DNA of 64,000 bases from Asterias rubens (Eukaryota > Echinodermata > Asteroidea > Forcipulatida > Asteriidae): the NCBI RefSeq assembly GCF_902459465.1, contig NC_047065.1, positions 682,001 through 746,000 of the forward strand, read 5' to 3'. Below the pieces are notes generated by a model that had not been told where the DNA came from, searched no databases, and saw only the letters and a list, made by a program, of their open reading frames with translations. Numbering within the stretch: position 1 is the first letter of the stretch; every line of letters begins with the position of its first letter. The translations under genes and the position numbers were made by a program. Positions 23,601-35,600 of this stretch are shown one piece after another.

Positions 23601-26600
23601 GCAGTGGACACTATTGGAATTACTCAAAACAATTTTTATCATAAAACCTTTCTTGATTACGAGTAATGGGGAGATGGTATAAAACATTGTGAGAAACAGC
23701 TCCCTCTGAAGTGACATAGTTTTCAAGAAAGAAGTAATTTTCCACGAAGTTGATTTTGAGACCTCAGATGTAGAATTTGAGGTCTGGAAATCAAGCATCT
23801 GAAAGCACACAACTTCGTGTGTCAAGGGTGTTTTTTCATTAATATCTCGCAACTTCGATGACCGATTGAGCTCAAATTTTCACAGGTTTGTTATTTTATG
23901 CATATAATTATGTTGAGATACACCAACTGAGAAGACTAGTCTTTGACAATTACCAATAGTGTCTATTGTCTTTAAAAATGGCTTTTGAATGGCATCCCCA
24001 AACAAAGGTATCTTGACAGAATAGGGAGACTGCTTACATTAAGGCTAGATAGCTCAGTTGGTAGAATGTCGCAGCACATAATCTTGGCCCTTGATCCTCC
24101 CATCCAAGGTACAGGTTAAGATTATCACAACTCAATCCTGTTGATCGAGGGTACAGTTTGCAACAATCAGAACCCTTGATCCTCCCTTTGATCTTGGCCC
24201 TTGATCCTCCCTTTGATCTTGGCCCTTGATCCTCCCTTTGATCTTGGCCCTTGATCCTCTCATCCAAGGTACAGGTTAAGATTATCACAACTCAATCCTG
24301 TTGATCGAGGGTACAGTTTGCAACAATCAGAACCCTTGATCCTCCCTTTGATCTTTGCCCTTGATCCTCTCATCCAAGGTACAGGTTAAGATTATCACAA
24401 CCCTCAATCCTGTCGATCGAGGGTACAGTTTGCAACAATCAGAAACCTTGATCCTCCCTTTGATCTTGGCCCTTGATCCTCTCATCCAAGGTACAGGTTA
24501 AGATTATCACAACCCTCAATCCTGTCGATCGAGGGTACAGTTTGCGATAATCAGAACCCTTGATCCTCCCTTTGATCTTGGCCCTTTATCCTCCCATCCA
24601 AGGTACAGGTTTTATTATCTTGACCCTCAAGTAAATTAGCTATTTGTGAGTGGTGAAACTCTTAGAGTGCACTGTGTTATTTCAATACCTACAGCCAAAT
24701 CTACCCAACTATTGTACCACCAAATCTTAAAATGACATACGGATTTCATACAAACATTTAGAATATATTGTCTAAGATAGCAGAACAAATGGCTACACTA
24801 AATGTAAATTTAACAGTAGGCTTAATATAATAGACTCTTACTAAAGAAAATCATCATTTGCTAATTAATAATAGCATTCAGTGCGCACAGAAACAGTTCA
24901 GTACGCAAAAGTACTGGCCGAAATCATTCCGGTGGACCTTAGGCCAAATACAAAAAATGCCAGTTGATCGTTCCCTCCCGCATCCTTTTTTGGGGCCGCA
25001 TCCTTTTGTTATACTAATTTTTATTTTTCGATCTTTGTAAAAATAAAAATAAAAACCATTCTTTCATTTCACGTTATGCTTTCGAACACGCGTAACTGTC
25101 TGTTTCATAAAACAATATTAGTGACTGCCTACCAGACACTAGCACATCTTGTTAGTGTCATGATCCGACCCTGTTAACACGGGTCCTCATGCAAGTAGGT
25201 ATAAAATAAGTTTGCGGTGTTTCAAACTGAAGAATTTGTGGCGTAATCAATTTGAAATACTAAGCGGCCATCTTGGAAAAAATAATAAATAATAAATAAA
25301 AAGGTCCTCATCCTCCTCTTTTTTGAAAAATCTGGACGATCAACTGGTATTTTTTTTTATTTGGCCTTATCTGTATTGAAGCAATTTATTTTCGTCAAAA
25401 TATTGGCGACAAAATAGGAAATCCCCCTCTTACATGTTATTACCCAACTCTAGGCGTAAAGCATTTTGTGGGCGTGTGCTCTTTCACAGTCGACACATTG
25501 AAAACAAAACTGCACACCCACACTCAAGAGATGAGTTTCACAGGCCAAGTCAAACTGAAAAATCCCCTGTGCATATTGCCATGGAGCAATTGCCCACACA
25601 GTGATCTAGCTGTTTATGTGTATTTGAACTATGTCCATAGTTATATTTCACCCTTCATGCTGACACACTTTATGTGGTGCAACGATTCTGCCATAAAGTG
25701 CACTCAGCAGTGTACGTCATACACATGCTGTAAACAACTCTGCTGCCTGCATGGTATATCTATCCATGGTTGAACTATTTCCTTCCTCCGTGGGTTCATC
25801 AAAGGGTAGAAGACACAATGGAGTCACCTCACTCCATAAAGGGCAAAACCACAAACTGCTTGTCCCAATTTGGAGAATGAGCAAGGGAGAGCAGGAACAC
25901 ATTGGCCATAGATTCATGATGTTATCTGATCAACTTGGGGGCACCATTACATGTACCATGGAGGAATAAATTAGATTTATTCCTCCATGCATGTACACAG
26001 CAATTTCAGTAATGTACATGTTACACAAACTTCATTCCATGTATGTTGTAATGTACTAAGTTTGGGATAACAAAACCCTCCCCCTCCTGTGACAAATATG
26101 TTTTCATCATCATATTCTGACCAACCACAAGTTCCGTGAATCAATTACAATGTACATGTAAATGCAAACTCTGTGGGGTTTTATTGGATGATCACAGCAA
26201 ATGCATATTCATACATGTAAATATAGCCTGTGTATTTTAGATTGGTACTCCATGGTTGGTCACAGTCATCTGTTCATTATAATAATACATCATGTGGGTG
26301 TATGTCATAGAGTCATAGAGCTATTATAATAGATCAGATGGTGTACGTACACTTTGCTTGTGTGTGGGTTGTACATGTTCAAGTCTGTACTCGTCAGCTG
26401 ATGGTTTTATGAATGACTGATAATGACTGGCTGAATAGCGAGTTGGTATTCAAGGAATTTTAGTGAGTGGATAGTCTAAAAACTCACCAGAGAGATTGCC
26501 ATTCTTCACACTCACTCAGTGGACATTCATTCTTTTAAATAGACTGTGGTATAAAACTTGTAGCCCCCGTATCTTGCAAAAGAGGAATGATGAAAATGGG

Positions 26601-29600
26601 GAAGCCCCAATATCTAGTGGTTATAGTTAGAGATCTCAGGGTTTGAGGTTTAGAATAAAAGTAGAAGCGATGAGAGAACACATTATTCAAACTTCTGGAA
26701 TACAAGTACCTGATGTCTTTCTAATGGGTTGCAGCAGTCCTCAGTTAGTCAGTTGTCTGCTCAATGGGCAGCTACTTCAAGAAATCGGATTGGTTATCAT
26801 GAGGAGACCTGATATGGGCGGTAAATTTTAACTTTGTTTGGTTTTTAAAATAGATGACACTTATCACTGGTAACAAGTGGGGCCTAATAACATCAAAGCC
26901 TGTAAGCACAAAAATTAACAGCTTTTAAAGCTGCTTCTGGAAGAAAAAAGTTTTGCTTCAAAGTTTCCTGAGAACCAACATTTAACAGAAGACCAGTCAC
27001 AGATGATGCACCATGATACTTAGTCTGTCTTGCATTTACATCATTTTACATCATGAGTTAAGTTGTTACTTTTTGTGGGAACGTTGGCAAAAGAATCTCT
27101 CGGAAACTGGACTCTGGACTAAATTAGTGATAGAAACCAAGTCCAAAATAAAGCTGTAAGCAGAAAATACTGCTCAACACTGTCTTTGCTAAACAACATT
27201 TTTAGTTGGGCACCGACCACAACAATTCAAAGTATTTTGGACTGGTAACCTGATTCTGTTGAGCAATGCTATTCTGTGCTTAGAAGGTTTTTTGTGCTTC
27301 CAGGGAAATTTGGCTCCTCTGTTTGAAGCAGAAAATAATGTTGAGTAATTTCCTGTGAGGCCATTTTAGTACAGCAGTCACATGCATGATTTTGCCCTTT
27401 TGGCAGACTATTTCTATAAAGCAGAATTGTTTTGTGCTTACTCATTTAGTTGTGATAATTAACCACTCTTTATAGTTGGATGGAAGTTGGTTTTGGGGCA
27501 AAATAACACATTTTTACCCACAACAAAATTTAATGAGATAAGCAGGTAATTTAAAAAGTTGTTTGTATTATTGGCTGATGCACTTTCTGCTACTCCACAA
27601 TTCGACCAGTGTGCAATCGCTAGCTTCTGGAGAGAACAATGGTCTTGCTTCCTTGAAATTGCTTAAAACAAAATTCAATTTTTGTTTGCTATTGGCAAGG
27701 ATATTTTTTGTTTTATTAAATTTCCATCAATATCATATTTTTGTTTCTCTAAAGCTTGACTAACAATTTGTGTAATATGTGTAACTAAACAAAGTTGATT
27801 GTAAGCCTGTAATTGCATTGTGTGAAATGGCTCTACAGAAATGAACTATGGATTTCAGAAGGGTTCTCTAGCATTGTGTTTGTTATCCAGGCCTCCCTGT
27901 AATAGTTGATACCTTACGTGGTGTAATGTGTGTGATATTGATAAATCACCCGTTTCTGTAAGAGGGTAATCCCCCATTAACTGCAACTCTTGCTGACTTT
28001 ATGAGTGTTTGAACCATTCCAATGATATGAGGCATTCCCATAAGATACTGCATGTAATACGTAGTATGTACATGTATTAAGCTGTCTTATGATTATTTGT
28101 CATTCTGCTAGAGTTGTCATAGCATCCTCATTGTTTCTGATGATACAACCGATAAAAAGGAAATCAGTCAGCATCCTGTTGTCTCTACAAGTCTCTATGG
28201 GCGTTTTGTTTGGATTTCAATCAACTCAGGAAAGGGAAACATACGTGCAATAGTCAACCATATCCCTTGTACATACATGGAAACATAACTTAATGGAAGC
28301 TTAGTTTCAGCATAAAACAAAAGCCTCAGGAACTTGCTTTTGGTTTCAGACGTTATTTGTGAATCGGCGCTTTGTTTCGTAACTTTGCAAGCTTCGAAAG
28401 CTTTAATTGTAACTGGTTTTGGAAGATACATGTACAAATGTACATAAGCAAATGACATTGCATCCTACAAGGTGTAAATAGACACAGATAGGTGCAGACT
28501 GTTAGAATGTTGAGCAATTTCTTACACTTACAGTGGTGTGTTATACCCAACTGCGAAGAAAGGATAAAAGGTAAGTGATAACTGTTTGATTGGGTGTTTC
28601 CGTGGTTATTTGTGTTCATTAGCCATATGAAGCAGAAGTTTGTTCTCTATTATGACGTGACATGTCAAGACTTGACAGTCTTTAGATTAAGTGAGAGAAG
28701 AAATGCTGGTGGGCAAGTTGATCACCTCTGGCTATATCCTTTTTTTGAACCACATCCTTTTTGAAATTAAAATTTTATTTTTGTCCCCCAAATTCTATTA
28801 TAGAAGTTTCAAGTACTGTTGGCTCTGTCTTGGCACCATTTTGACGATTGATTTAATATCCCCATATTTTAGGCTTCTCAATTCTACAAACCTGGTAATT
28901 TATTAGTTTTGCTTTCTCCTTTTAAAGTAATAAATACAAAAATAGTAAATTCATCCTTTTTCTGATTGAAAACATCCAGGACAAAAAAGGTGTTTTTCTT
29001 AGCCTTCTTCCAACAATATACATCCACATGATACCAATAAGTTGTGAAACGTGTACATAAAGCCTTTGAATTTAAGTAAATTAGCCATAGAGTTGTCCTT
29101 ATTAGGGGTTAGGGGTAGATATTTGGATTTAAAGGGGGGGGGGTTCAAACCAATTTGTGGAGACAGTTATTTTCAAGATTATTTATTTATGCAGGATTAT
29201 TCATTCCAGCGAATGCCTGGCACGCAGGCAGTGCAGGTGAAGGGTTGTACCATAGAGCTAGGGTCCTCAGCTCTATGGTTGTACCAAAGCTTGCTTAACC
29301 AAAGCTTGCTTAACCAACGCTTGCTTAACCAAAGCTTGCTTAACCAAAGCTTGCTTAACCAAAGCTTGCTTAACCAAAGCTTGCTTAACCAAAGCTTGCT
29401 TAACCACAGCTTGCTTAACCAAAGCTTGCTTAACCAAAGCTTGCTTAACCAAAGCTTGCTTAACCAAAGCTTGCTTAACCAAAGCTTGCTTAACCAAAGC
29501 TTGCTTAACCAAAGCTTGCTTAACCAGAGGATGGAATTTTTGACATTAATATGGCCTAGTAGATGTTAGGACAACAAGCATTAAACTTTCATCGTGAAAT

Positions 29601-32600
29601 GCTAGACAAACTCTACAACTTCCTCTCGATTCCAATAAACACACCATGCAACTATTTTGTAGGGGATATATATTCCAGATTTGTAACAACTCTTTTGCAG
29701 TTTGATACTAGTTAATTTAGTATGAACTTTACACAAGCCTTCACACATAGGATACAAACACAAAAACAACAACAGACAATAAAACATGTTTATAGTAATG
29801 ATGACATTTTCTTTGAATGTCAGTCGAATTGGCATGTGGAAAAGCTCTAGGAAAAAAACCCGACTGTGACTGTGTGCTGTTAGTTTCTGTCAATTACAAA
29901 ATAGGGAAACATCTTGATGCGTGATGACATAGTAGTTTGGGTATTTCGTAAAGTATTCCCCATCACTCTGTGAATATGTAATGTATCCACATTATTAAAG
30001 CCACGCTGTCTTGAAAAATACAAGGTAAAAAAGAAGGATAATACTATGTAATAAATGTGTACAAATTGTGTAATATTCCTCCCCAAGCACATTTTGTAAT
30101 AAAGATGATGATGGTAGTACATGCAAGCATCTTGCATAATGTTTAGGTCTGAAATGCCCCTATTTGGTTTAATGGAAAGAAATAATTTACCGACAAATTT
30201 GAATCGCTGAAGAGCGGCTTGAGATGACTTTTGGAGATTCATATTTCACTGGTGTCTGTTTGAGAATGCTGTGGCTTGTAGATGTGGTTGGTACCCGCTG
30301 TCACCTCTCAAACTGGATGGCTGTGACATTCTAGATGATAATACTCTGGCAGTTTTTTGCTGTTTTCTAAACAAGTAGACAATGTTTTCAGCTGAAACTT
30401 TCTCAGGTTACTTTGATTGTATCTTTAAGCAAATTGCAGAAGAAACTTCAAGCAACTTTCCTGGTTTCATAGTATGAAGACAGCTCATAAAATATAATGG
30501 TTGATGGCCTTGCGAAAATGTGCAGTGTATTTACTTTCAGGTTCAGAAGGAATAGGCTTAGGGTGTTTGTGTTTCATATTGTCTATGATGTACACTACAA
30601 TGTAAATGAATATGTCGTATATGGACACATGATTGAAGACATTGTGCAATTTCATCTGCTAGAGGAATTTACATGAACTTTGTATGTAAAGGAACCTGTT
30701 TTTTTTTAATTATTTCTCATTTGGGAGTTACGCAATTATTACACCATCTCAACTCCTGTGGAGTATGCAGCACCAGAATCAGTCAAATTGCTACAACTGT
30801 TACTAATCATTCTTATCAACAATCTGTTCTCCTTGGTGATGAGAAGCAATTATAGAAAGTGTCTGGCTCAAGGAACGGGATTGGAACCCACATTTCGAGA
30901 GTTCAATGTGTGAGACCCATATGGGCCACGATATAAATATCTAAGAATCTGAAGTTAACAGTCAATCACTGATTTCTCTGTAATACATGTACAGCAGTTT
31001 CCAACAATGCAGTAGACATCAAACCTGTCACCAAAGAACTCTCCCTTGAAGCAGGCTACCACTCGATTGACGATGTCTCTGCAACCGAGGTCGTATCGTA
31101 CCCCGACCTAGAGGTCAATTCCATGGTAGAGGTCACGCACAATACCAAGTCCTATGGAGTAATCCGATGGATCGGGATCCCTGATGGATCTAAGAGTGTC
31201 AGCTTAGTCGCTGGAATTGAACTTGTAAGTATTGTGTATGTATAGACTGTGCGAGTCTCGCATGCACTGAAACGAGAAAGCACGTCAAACGAAGAACATA
31301 TTTTTTTTCTGAAATCAAATGTTTGAAACAACAGCAAACCTAAAGGGGAATAAATACCTGCATGTAATCATAGGATTCGAACTGCCCCTAGCCAGCGGGC
31401 AATCTCGGTGGTTTAGTTAGTAAGACACTTCTCAGGACTCAGGAAAGTACAGAGTATACAGTGCTAACACACATCAGTGTATGGGTACAGGACTCAGGAA
31501 AGTACAGAGTATACAGTGCTAACACACATCAGTGTATGGGTACAGGACTCAGGAAAGTACAGAGTATACAGTGCTTACACACATCAGTGTATGGGTACAG
31601 GACTCAGGAAAGTACAGAGTATACAGTGCTTACACACATCAGTGTATGGGTACAGGACTCAGGAAAGTACAGAGTATACAGTGCTTACACACATCAGTGT
31701 ATGGGTACAGGACTCAGGAAAGTACAGAGTATACAGTGCTTACACACATCAGTGTATGGGTACAGGACTCAGGAAAGTACAGAGTATACAGTGCTTACAC
31801 ACATCAGTGTATGGGTACAGGACTCAGGAAAGTACAGAGTATACAGTGCTTACACACATCAGTGTATGGGTACAGGACTCAGGAAAGTACAGAGTATACA
31901 GTGCTAACACACATCAGTGTATGGGTACAGGACTCAGGAAAGTACAGAGTATACAGTGCTTACACACATCAGTGTATGGGTACAGGACTCAGGAAAGTAC
32001 AGAGTATACAGTGCTTACACACACATTGGTGTAAGGGTAAAACCAAAATTAATATGCATATAATCAATTGTTATTTTATTTTTAAATGTAGGAGACTCCG
32101 TTGACGAATGGCGGTACGGATGGAACCTTTAACAAGCAGCGTTACTTTCAGTGTGAGCCTCACAAAGCCCTCTTTGTTCATCTCTCACGATGTAGGCCGG
32201 ATTCACGTTTCCCATCTCTGTCCCAGACCTTCAAAGTGGCCAAGCGTCAAACAAGCCAAGGTAAAAGGCCCACGACTGTTGGTACTTACTGTTTGTTTTA
32301 AACGTGGGTACCAACTGTTGGTACTAGCGGTTGGTACTAGCTGTTGGCACTAACTATTGGTACTAACTGTTCGCACTAACTATTGGTACTAATTGTGGTA
32401 CTAACTGTTGGAACTAACTGTTGGTACTAACTATTGGTACTAATTGTGGTACTAACTGTTGGAACTAACTGTTGGTACTAACTATTGGTACTAACTGTTG
32501 GAACCAACTGTTGGTACCAACTTTTGGTTTTAACTGTTGGTACTAAATATCAGAACCAACTGTTGATACTAACTGTTGTTACTACCTGTTGGTACTAAAT

Positions 32601-35600
32601 GTTGGTACTAAATATGGGTACGAAGTGTTTGTACTAACTGTTGGTACTAAATATCAGTACTAACTGTTGGAGTAGAGGAAGATGTCCTTGACAGATTTTT
32701 CTAAACATGACATTGTCCTCTGCCACAGACGTCTGCCAACTACTTCTACAGCAGAGAGAGTTGTGGTAGTTAATTGTGATATTTTGTTTTGTTTTGTTAA
32801 CTTCCTTGGACAGATTTTGGCGGGTTCTCCTCACCGGAAGTGCCAGGTTACATTGACCCGCCTCCTAGTTTAAGGAGGGAGTTTGTGGGAATGCAGAAGG
32901 GAATACAGGGAGATCAGAACTCCTGCTACCTGGACACCACGCTCTTCAGTATGTTTGCCTACAATACTGTGTTTGATCCACTCTTGAAGCGTACGGCAGG
33001 GCAGAGTGATCTTCCATTGTATGCTGATGTACAGAAGATACTTAGAGAGAGCATTGTTAACCCACTCAGACAGTAAGTTCAAGTCATTGATCTTCCATTG
33101 TATGCTGATGTACAGAAGATACTTAGAGAGAGCATTGTTAACCCGCTCAGACAGTAAGTTCAAGTCATTGAATCAACTTGGGGCAGAGGGCTTGGGGACA
33201 AAGCCCTGGGCCCCCTTCTCTTCCAATGAGATCAAATAATAATAAGTAATTTATGTATGTGAACAAGTAGTATATACAATGTGGACAAAATTAATACTTT
33301 TATTTAATTGAGTTGGAAAACTTACGAGCTCCTTGGAATTTATAACTTCGGGGGTTATTTAAAGATGAACGTGCCATCGTTTCAATGTTTTTTTTTTTTT
33401 TTTTAACATAGGAATGGTTTTGTGAGAGCGGATCGAGTGCTTCAGCTAAGAGAACATTTAGACAATCTTGGCACCACTAAAGGTTTGATGGATCAAGAGA
33501 AAGACCCTGAAGAATTCCTGCATACACTGCTCTCCGAAGTATTCAAGTCCAAACCGCTGCTAAACATTAGGTAACACTTGAGATTAAAGCATACATTGTT
33601 ATACTACTTTTGGGCTGCGTATTTGCAGTCGTAACCAACTACTGTTTCGGTCAATGGCTGGTGATCAACCAATGGCCAGTTGAATTGAAACAGTTTTTGC
33701 TTACGATCGTGAAAATGCACCCTTGGTGTGTTGTGGTCGAGCGGTCAAGCGCACCGGACTCAAGCTCTGATGGTTCTGATCAGCAGAGTTTCGGGGTAGG
33801 TCCCAGTCTTGACACTTGTGTCTGTAACCAAGACAACTTAATATTGCTTTTATCCTTTGGATGGTTCTGTGTTTTGTGTAAATGCTCGATAACAAAATCT
33901 TAGCGAGTGACTATAAACAAGAAAATAAACACTAAAAAACTCAAGGTAGGAATTGGAAACCTACACCAGGCAAGGGAAAGATGCAGTATTTGGGAAAAAG
34001 CTAACTCACCATGGCCCAATTTCATAGAGCTGCTTAGGCATAAAATGTAGCTAAGCACAACAAAATTATGCTTACCAGAATAAGGTTAAGGTTACCAGCC
34101 AAACTACCAATGCACATGTTCAATTTGTGGCTGGTATTTTGCTCATTTCTGCTTAGCAGAAAATTGTTAAGCACCATTTTCTGCTTAAACAGCTCTATGA
34201 AATAGGGCCCTGGCAGACAGTCAGCCATTGATTTCACCAAACTCTTCCTAAATTAGGATTAATCTTAGGACTTGGATGAGTCACAGCCCTGCACTGTAAC
34301 ATGCAAGCCTTAAGATTAATCCCAAGTTAGAACTAGTTACTTGTCCTTACGGAAGATAGGATTAATCGTAGCATTTTGTAAAAGCGGCTGTTGGTTTCTT
34401 ACTCAAATACCCTGATTATAACTCTGCTTTCATTTTGGTTAAACAATTTTTTAGACATGGGGTGAGCAAAGAAGTAGATCACTCCAACATTTACCAAATC
34501 TTCACGGATAAAGATGAATCTTTTGGAGTGCCAACAGTGGAGCAACTTCTTCTGCAGTCATTTCAGGACAACGACCTCAAGCTCACCGAAGTAAGTGAAA
34601 TAATAAGTGTCACCATTGGTTACCGCTATTTTCACATGTATTGATGATCTGGTTATAAATATAGCGATTAGAAATGTAGTATTAAGCAGCGACTAGATGT
34701 ATTATTTTACTTTCATCTTCATGATCCCTGTATATCTCTTTTATTTTAATACACAACATTTTTTAGTACATATTTTATCTATTGCCCAGTCTCACTCATG
34801 CATAATGTCCATGTCCCTTTTGTTTGTTAGTGCTCATTTTTGTGTAAATTGTCCTTGTCTTTAGGGAAGAGGAAATAAAAGCTTTTGCTTCTTCTTTTTC
34901 CTACATGTTAACGTCAAGCTATTTTCTATTCATTGTTCATTAACTGGATTAAGTTTTCCTTAGTACAAGTTATTAAATGTTTTCTGAACAATGTTATTAC
35001 AATGTATTGATTGATGTGGACATGAAATAAATGTATCTGAAATGAAATGAAATATATACATTGTAATGTTCAATGTGTATAATGCATACATTTGATGAGC
35101 ATTAAAGCAATTTCCCCCACAAATAAATTCTTGGCTATTTCTTTTTACACAATTTAAAAAAATCTTCTTTCCATAGGTTCCATCTTGTCTCATCGTACAG
35201 ATGCCTCGATTTGGCAAAGAATACAAAATGTACAAACGTATTGTGCCCTCTCTTCAACTGGATATCACAAACATTCTAGAAGAACGTAAGTAAAGTGTTC
35301 CTTTCCTTTGTTTGAATTGGCAACATTTAAATTTATGTTTGTTTAATAAGTGTAAACCTTTCGCTGCTTGTACCTTGACTTCCATTTACGCAATCACAAC
35401 AGTCTGTTACTGCGACTGTGTTTGTGTTGACTATACGATGGCAGAGCAAGTAAGAACTGCCAGGAATTTAGGCCTAGGTCCATCTTGCTAACTTCATAAT
35501 TGATCAATTTAATACGGAGACTGTGCTTTTGCCAAAGCTGCTCCTGCCCTGTGGAATAAGCTCCCTGTCACACTTCGTAAAATACCATCACTCGACAAAT

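Larger units (their letters stand above)
22381..30994 (+). other. CYLD intron 10, 8.6 kb
   Basis: The long intron separates the death-domain block from CAP-Gly 3. It holds several MITEs, a complex tandem repeat and a 15-base minisatellite, listed separately. I found no exon with convincing splice sites and conserved protein inside. Both flanking exons are phase 1, so any extra phase 1-1 exon could be added without a frameshift. Confidence 0.6.

Noticed and set aside
29051..29569. 172-codon frame with NQSLL repeats
   Set aside because: Product of the 15-base array; the opposite strand is open as well.
31461..32104. Long repetitive open frames (up to 190 codons)
   Set aside because: Product of the 55-base minisatellite inside a CYLD intron; all three frames are open and the peptide is a pure repeat.
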